From positions 32,383-61,521 of the forward strand of contig DBWX01000009.1 in the NCBI GenBank assembly GCA_002309175.1: a DNA stretch of 29,139 bases, in the 5' to 3' direction. Below, piece after piece: positions 18,901 through 27,900 of the stretch (within the stretch, counting starts at the first letter, position 1; every line of letters starts with the position of its first letter). A program made the translations under genes and the position numbers. The notes below the pieces were generated by a model. It was not told the DNA's origin. It saw nothing but the letters and a program-made list of their open reading frames with translations, and ran no database searches. This DNA comes from Ruminococcaceae bacterium UBA1227 (GTDB taxonomy: Bacteria > Bacillota > Clostridia > Oscillospirales > Acutalibacteraceae).

Positions 18901-21900
18901 TGGTCATAAACCATACCCGCGGATGAGATATAAGTTGCATTGCCGGCCTCATCCTTTATGAGAACATAGAGAATCTTGTTGCCCTGAGGATCGTCAATGA
19001 TGAATGAATACTTATCGCCGTCTGTGGCATCGTTCCATACCGTCAGTGCTTTAAGCTGCTCCAGAGTCATAGGCTCAGACTTAACAATGTAGTAAACCTT
19101 GTCTATGCCGCTGTTTGCAGTACCGCTTGTATCTGCTGCGGTTATTGTTCCTGTCTTAGGATCCTTATAGAAGATGTTGAAAACATCTATCGTATCAAGG
19201 AATGTGGACCAGTTGTTAGACTCAAGTACAGCAGTACCCGTAGGAGCAACAGTATCTCTGTTGACAGTTACGGTGGTAGCTGCGTTTGCAGTCTTCTCTG
19301 CTTCACTTATTGCCTTGAACTTGTAGACACGTCCGGTGCAGTCCTGATTCACAGTAATGACAGCACTGTCGTTCTCTGTGCTGGCTATGGCTGTCCAGTT
19401 TGCTCCATCATCTGTGGAGTAGTAGAACGTAGTCTTACCGAGCGTATCAGACGTATCTGTAAGTGTTATAACAACGTCCTTATTGGTCCAGTCACCTGTG
19501 TAATCCTTGCTGTCAGCCTTTGCATTGACAACGATTACAGGCAGGTTTCTGTCAACTGTCGTAACGACAATCGGGTCTGTTGTTGTCTGTGTCGCGTCAG
19601 CGCCGTTTGTAGCGCGAACGACATACTTACCGTTTACTTCTATCGGATAAGAAGTTGTGTTGGCAGGTATTTCAGACCAGTCATAATTACCGGTTGCTTC
19701 GTTGTAGACGCCGACTTCAAGTTTTGTAATGCCTGATTCAGGATCAGCTACATCGCTTATTTTGATCGTCTTTGTTTGCTCGATCTTTTCAGGATTTTCA
19801 AGTGTAGCCGTTACTGTCGGAGGAGTAAGGTCAAATGTAAATCCGTTTGATGACAGGAAGTAAACATTACCTGCAACATCCTCTACCATGACGTAGAGAA
19901 CAACTGTCTTTTTGTCAACAGCAGGGATTGTAACGGAATTCTCGCTTACTGCCTTCCAGTCTTCGGAATCAGCGGCAGGAAGCGTATCGACTGTCTTCTT
20001 GGAATCAGCAACATAGTACTTAACCGTGCTGACGCCCGAACCGCTGTCGCTTGAAGTTACAGCAGCAGAAATATTCTCGCCCTTGTAATTGTTGAGCGAT
20101 ACATCTGCAACCATTTCAGTCCAGTCGTGGCCGTCAATGGTGATTGTACCGGCGGGAGCAGCGGTATCCTGGCTGACAGCCACAGTTGTCATCTGCGATG
20201 TGATGGCACCGGTGGCATTGTTCTTGAGGAAGTAAGTTATACCGTCAGCATAGACTCCGTCTTCAACAGTGAAGTAAGCTGCCCAGCTGTCGTCCGCTGT
20301 TCTTCTGATTGAATATCCATCAGGTGCGGTGACTCTTACACCGTCGCCGTCAGTTTCGAGATAATACCAGTCATTGTTGGTCTCACCTACGAGAATTGCC
20401 TTCTCATCAACGACATAGTCTTTTATCTCGAAATCAGCTGTTTCAGAACTCCATGAGAGTGTATAGTTGCCGTTTACCTGAGTACCCGAAGCAAGTTTAA
20501 CATCTCTCGGAGAATCATCTGAAGTTATTGAGTAATGACCTACAACAGCAACGTCAGGATTTGCGCGTACAAACTGACCGGTAAATACGACTGCATCGTT
20601 AAATACAGGTGCTTTTCCTTCGTCGAAAGCGAGATAGTCGAACTCATCCCCTGTCTTGCTGTTTGCAAGGAATACAGAGGCTTTGCTCTCTTCCGTACCG
20701 AAGTTATAAGCCTGGTCTTTCGGAGAGATTACAAGCTCTCTCTTATTTACCGTGAGCTGTGCAGAATCGGATGTCTTTACGACATCGGAATTGCTTGTTA
20801 CGACAACTCTGTAGTAATCGCCGTTGTTATCAACAACGGTAGGTCTGTTGATTTCAAGGGTTGCCGTTGCGGCAGAAGCATTAACAGCTGCATCTATGGC
20901 TGTCCAGCCGTCGATGCCGTTCTCGCTCTTCTGCCACTCGTATGACTTGACTCCGGATACGGAGTCAGCCGTTGTGCTGAATGTTACCTTCTCGGCACCG
21001 TATGTTACGGTTACATCTTCAGGATCAGTGATTACAAGTGAGGAGTCACTTGCTCGCTTGACATTGATATCCTTACTTGATGTGTTACCTGCGTTATCGG
21101 TTGCCGTTACGGTAATAGTGTATTCACCGTTTGGAATATTTGAATTCGGAATTGTGAATGTACCGTCATTGCCTACAGTGGCATTTACAGTCTCATGGAC
21201 ATCACCGCTGTATGAGTATGTGACGGTCTTGATACCTGAAGCCGGATCAATAACATTTACATATATTGTTACCGTATCGTCAGATACCCATTCTCCGCTT
21301 TCGAACGGGTTGAATGTAACATCGATTACCGGTGCGGTCTTATCAAATACCATACCGTTTGAGGAAATGTACTTAACATTGCCCGCGTTATCGGTTACGC
21401 GTACATAAAGTATCTTGTTTCCGTCCGGGTCATCGATGATGAACGAGTTGTTTTCAGTAGTCACAGTGTGATCCCAGGCGCTCTCGTTAAGAGCCTTAAG
21501 ATCCTCAATTGTGAGAGATACATCACTGACAAGGAATTTAGTCTCAGCGACGCCGCTCGCATTGTCAGTAGGTGTTATCGTACCGGTCTTGGCCTCTTTG
21601 TAGAAGATGTTGAATACATCTATCTTGTTGAGGAATGTAGACCAGCTGTTTTCTTCAAGTACAGCCGTACACTCAGGATCAACCGTATCTCTGTTGACAG
21701 TAACTGCCACTGTTTCTTCTGAAGGAACGCCTGACTCACTCTCAGCCTTGAATGTATAAACAAGGCCTTCGCAGTCGGTATCCTTTGTTACAGAAGCAGA
21801 CTTATTCTCAGCAGAGTCTATCTTAGTCCAGCTTGTACCGCCGTTTGTTGAATAGTAGAAGGTTGTCTTACCGAGAGTTTCAGATGTGTCGCTTACGGTA

Positions 21901-24900
21901 ATTACAACATCCTTATTTGTCCAGTCGCCTGAGTTATATGCCTCACCGCCCGCTGTTGCGGAAAGTGAAAGTACAGGTGCTGTTCTGTCTATCGTTGTAA
22001 CAACTATTTCCGGAGTTGTGGTTGTTCTGCCCGCTCCGTCAGTTACGCGTACAACATATGTGCCGTTCTCTTCAATCGGATACTCGGCAGGATTTGAAGG
22101 TACGGTCCATGTATAGTCGCCGGAGGCTTCGTTATACTCGCCTACCTCAATCTTCGCCACACCGGAGACGGAATCAGCAACATTGCTTATTGCAATCTTC
22201 TTTGTCGCTTCAATCTTATCCGGATCAACGAGCTCAGCTGTTACTGTCGGATCCTCAAGGTCAAACGTGAATCCGTCAGAAGAGATGACGCGTGTATTAC
22301 CTGCAGCGTCTTCAACCATTGCGTAAACTACAAACTTCTTGCCGTTTACAGCAGTAATGGTTACGGTGCCGTCTGCGGTATCCGTCCATACGAGATCATC
22401 AACAGCAGTTTCCGCATCTGCAACACAGTACTTGGCAACCTTTCCGTCAATGCCGGAATGATCATCGGAGAAAGTAATTGTTGCGATTACGTTATCAGTT
22501 GATGTCAGGTAGTTGTCGAAGTTTACGGGAGTGGTAAGAACAGACCAGGATTTATCACCTATTGTAATTGTTACAACAGGTGCCTTGTTGTCTATCTTGA
22601 CCTCAATGCTTGTCGGGTCACCGACAATGCCCGAGGCGCTTATTGCGCGTACCTCAACCGTCTTGGTCTCGGCAGTGTTGGCCTCACCGGTTACGACAAG
22701 TCCGCCGGCGGGAACGTCAACCCAATTGCCGCCGTCCTTGTACTGGAATGTCGGCGTGCCGTAAGTCGGAACACTGTCAGTAAAGTTGAGCGTTACAGAG
22801 CCCTTATGCCACTGATCATCATAATCAGAAGCTACAACAGGCTTAGTAATGTCATAATCAGTAAGTTTTACTGTTACGGTTGTATCAGCGACGTTATTGA
22901 CCTTTGTTACATCGGCAGATGCCGTTCTGCCGGCAATAGTTGCTGTTACCGTGTAATCACCGTTTGCAGGCATTACAAATGTAGCAACACCGGAGCCGTC
23001 AGTTGTCAGATCACCGACACCGCTGAGTGTTACTGTTGCGTCTGCAACAGCCTCTTTGTCAACGTCGATTACAGTGACAACAATGTTCCTGTTCTGTTCC
23101 CACTGAGCAGTATATGTGATATCGCCTGCAGGAACTGTTGTCTCAGTAGCATTTGCGGCAAGATCAGGAGCGATTGTTGTGTCGCTTGAAGCCCAGCCTA
23201 TGAGAGTATAGCCCTCACGAACCGCATTCGGGACAGATATGGATGTTGCAAAGTCTTTCTGATAGGAAGCCAGTTCTTCATCCACTGTCTTCATGAATAT
23301 TACATTGTATGCGAGAGGTGTCCAGTGAGCATAAAGGGTATGCGCAGCCGGATTTTCAGGGCTGTAAACAGTCGCTGAAGTAACCTTTGTTCCGCCTGTC
23401 GGGTCAGTCCACCAGTCTGCAAATGCAAAGCCTGTCTTCTGAGGCTGTACGGGAAGTACAGCACCATAAGCGGAACCATATGCAACCTTACCCTCTGTGG
23501 GATCAGTTACACCATTGTTATAAATGAATGTTACATCGTACTCATTTGCTGTCCACTTCGCAAAGAGCTCAGTGTCACCGGTTACGGTGTTCTCGCTGAA
23601 GTTCCATGCATTTGTGCACGCAGCTTCTGTGTACCAGCCACCGAAGGTGTAGCCAGTCGGGTTGGCAGGATCTTCAGGAGCAGAGATCTTCGTACCGTAT
23701 GTAACATCTTTAATAGCAGCCGGAGCCGTACCGTGACCGTTCGCATTGAAGGTTACGGTGTAAGTCTCAGGGACATAGAAGATATCGACAACTATATCGC
23801 TGTACTCGTCAATGCCTTCAATCGTGTACGGAAGACTATGGAAATCACCATGGTCTTCAGCACCGGCATTGTAATACTGGATATTTGCAATCTTATAGCC
23901 GACCTTGCTGAAGAGATTGCCTTCAACAAGTTCATATGAAGAACCGCAATCAGCAAAGTTGACATACGTATTGCTGTTGAGGTACTCACCTGTATCGTCG
24001 GCAATGTATCTCAGTGTCAGTACGTTACCGGGAACTTTATCTTTATAATATATATTTACATTGATTTCTCTGTTGTCGGTCTCTTCAAAGGTAGAAATAC
24101 CGTATGTGATTCCCTTTTCAGTAAGGAATGACTCGTTAACAGTGAAATCGTACGCAGCCTCTTCAGGGTTGCAAAGTTCCTTGCCGGAAACAACCGGAGA
24201 CTCAAAGACATAACGTGCGCCGTAAGCAATCTTATCCTTAATCAACGGATCAGATATTACTACGTCATCACTTGTGCCCTGCTTGCCATCTGCACCTACA
24301 TCAAGATAATTAATCTTTAATGTATACGTATACGGCATAAATGTACCATATACCCACAGATCGTATGCCGGCATTGTGGTGATTGCGGAACCGTCATCGG
24401 TTCCGAAGTCCCACTTGAACTGATAACCGGGCTTCTGATCCCTAAGTTCAGGGCTGATTACAGGAATATATCCGGTAATATCGTCGCCGGGATTAACTTC
24501 CATCTGAGGAAGAGTGCCCGTATTAGGTTCATACTTACCATTGGTAAGTTCAGGAATAATCTGAGCGTTCTCATCGTATGCAATGAAGTAAATATGATAC
24601 GGCTGTACATATGCTTTTGCCGTAATCTTGACTTCGCCCTTTATGGAATCGGCATAAACGGTAAGTTCGCCATATTCCTCGTCATAGTTGTAATCCTTGC
24701 CGGAAACAAGCGTTTTTCCGCCGGAAGTAACAGATGTAAGTTCCGGATTGATATAACCTGCTTCCGCTTTTACATTAGCCGTAAGGTTATGACCATAATC
24801 GACTTCGGTGGGACCAAAGTATTCCATATGATCAAGGTCAGTAGTAACTTCGCTGTAAACCGTTACGTTTGCATGAAGCGATGTATATCTTTCCTTATCG

Positions 24901-27900
24901 ATATCATCAACTATTCCCTTGGAAGTATTATTCTTCGGTGAGATACCAAATGTGTAGGTAAAGGTCTTATTCTCAGTCGCTTCAAATCCGCCATCAGGGA
25001 AATCGTTTTCATAAATACGATTAACATAATCGTCTTTCAGGCCGGCATCGTCCCAGTCATTTCTGGTAACGTTGAAGAGCTGATTGAACTGAACCGTTGT
25101 ACCATACAATACTCTGAGATTATCAGTTACAACCGAAGCCTCTATCGGACTTGCAAGTTTGTGGTTGACAAAGTCATATTTAGCATTCGGAACAACATTG
25201 CCGGTATCAGTAGCACCGGGACGATCCTGAGGCATTATCTCAAGGTCATTTATTGTTTCATGAGTAGTGCCCGCAAACCTCTTGAAACCATCTTCGTAGT
25301 TACTGTCGGTCTGCTTTAGTGTTATCTTCTTAAGGGCTTCAATGTCGTTACCACCGAAGAAACCGTCAATGGGCTTAAATGTCCATGTCCAAGTGAGGTT
25401 ATTAAGGCTTGCTGTAATTGACTCAGTTACACCATCAGAATTAGGCGTAGCCATACCCGGAATGTTAATGCATGCCTCATACTCCTCATCCGTGGGAGCA
25501 ATCATGGTGATATCAGTAAAATACTGTGTAAACTCATAGTCCACCACAGCGAGACCTCTGAGTTTGTTCTTGAGTGACTCTCTGACATCATCCATCGGAG
25601 AGATAGCCTGGTCAAGGAGAGTTATTCTGACAGACGGCTCGGTAAGGGATATACCGGTTGTCTGTGTGTACATAGCCTTGGCGTGTTCGGAAAGTCCGGA
25701 AGAATCCGAGACATCCTGTGAAAGCAAAGCACTGTAGCTCTTGCTCGACTGACCTCCGGCACCACCTGTAGCACTCCATCCGGCCAAACCGCTTGTGTTG
25801 GTTTTACCGTCTTTACCATGCATATCTTCAGCTGAAGGGGTAGTCATAGCTGCACTGTAAGTAGTGGCCGTACCGGCATTAGAACCGGGGTCACCGTTAT
25901 CTTCATGTATTCTCAAGACACCGGTGTTCGGTGCAGTTGCAGCAGCACCGCCGCCGCCACCGCCGGCACCGGCAACAACAACACCAAATGTCGTGTTGTC
26001 AGTCTTGGTTGCCAATATGCTTGAAGGCTTACCTCCGGCACCACCTGTACCTGCAGCACCGTCACTTGAAGGCTTGACACCATCTGTTCCGGCAGGAGTA
26101 CCGTTTTCACCTATTGTGGCTGTAAGTTTGGTACCTCTCTCGAGATAAATCCAGCCGTAAACATAACCACCGGAGCCGCCGGCACCGCCGGTAGCAGAAC
26201 CCTTTCCGTTTCGTACGTTTGCGTCACCGCCCTTGGCACCATTACCGCCACGAGCCTGGATTAGATACCAACCATCTGCCGGTACAGTGTAAACTTTGTC
26301 TTCAGCAGAACTGCTTTTCGTAATTGTCCTGCTGCTTTCACCCACGGACTTAGCCTGTGTGAAGGTAAGATCGTCGTTATCATAGTTTGACGAAACTTTA
26401 AGAGTCAGCGTGTAGGTATCTGTTGCAGCATCGTAGGAAATATCCTTCTCTGTGTTGTAAACGATACCGTTAATTGTTACCTTCTCTGCTGTGTCAGCAT
26501 AACCTATTGCCGTTACCTCAGTTGTGGTAACGGGTTTACCGACTTTAGCAGGAGAATACTTAGGTTCAACAGTTACACCTACAGTGTATGCCTTAGCGCC
26601 ACCGGGAGTAATGGGCTTATCAGGTTTACCTGAAGGTTTAACGAATTCGTCGTCAGGATCATCAGGATCATGGACATAATAATTGGAAATGTTACCGATA
26701 AAGTCATAGACTCTGGTAGTGAGAGAAGCTGTTGTGTCATTGTTGACACTGCCTCTTACCATTTCGTAGTTATCGGTATAGAGATCAGCTGTATTGATTA
26801 TGCCTGCTGATTCACCCTCAGCAGGAATCTCAACAGTTTCACCTTGAGCGGTCATGTTCAGGGGAACATTTACATAGGAAACGTCATCGTTTATTGTCTT
26901 TGTCTGAATATTATCAGGCCATGGAACCGCTCCGGTTGTGTCAATTAGAGCAAATTCCGGATTCGGCTGATGAGAATCAGTATAGAGAAGCGGAACATTG
27001 TTACCGCCCTTGAATCCTTCTATAGGGGTAAACGTAAGCGTAATTGTGCTTGTACCGCCGTCGCTGAGAGCAAAGTTTGCAACATAGGCTTCTCCACCCA
27101 TACTATCGGGGTTGAATCCCGGAGTACCTGATGTGCTTTCAACATCTACAGTAAAATACGGGGAAACATTTACTGAAAAATAGAGCGAATCAAGCCAGTT
27201 GCTCGCTGAAGAGCCCTGGTCTTCTTCACCCATATAGTTAATGTCAACAAATCCGCCACCGGTTGTAGCATCGTTCGGATTTGTTCTGTTCTTTATATCA
27301 TTTGAAACGGAGGAGTAATCAACTGGCTGATTGTTAACTGTGCTTGCGATGTAGGAGGAACCACCGCCGCCACCGCCGATATCTTCGGGAATAAGGGCAG
27401 ATTTCTGGATACCGCCTGAACCGCCGCAGTAGCCTGCGCCACCGCCGCCGCCACGGAAGTTACCTTTTGCGCCGTAACCGCCGGGTACACCGTCAGCATA
27501 TGTGCCCTCCCAGTTATTGGGCTTTCCGCCTTCCCACCAGCCGAGAGCAGTGGTATTGTCAGGTCCGGGGACATCAGAACCACCCTTACCGACATGGCCC
27601 TGATCTTTTTTAGTTGTAGATACACCATCCTGACCGGCGAATACAACACCACCGGCTACAGATATGGGTGTACCATTTGCGTTACCGCCGTTACCACCGT
27701 CGGGTGTCGGGTCAGAACCCGAGAAGAAGTTTCTGACGCCGCCGCCGAGACCACGTCCGGCACCACCGCCGCCGGCGCCGCCGGCAACCATGATGAAGTT
27801 ATGGGTTCTGTCATATTCCCAATCTTCTTTTGAAACGTCACTCAGATTAAAGTTTCCGTTTTCGTCAAGATAGGTATCTTTGAAATATGAGGCACCGTGA

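Noticed and set aside
25913..27873. Proline-rich plus-strand frames (such as 25864-26148) that look like proline-rich proteins
   Set aside because: Glycine codons GGN in the glycine-rich domains read as proline CCN on the other strand; these are compositional shadows.
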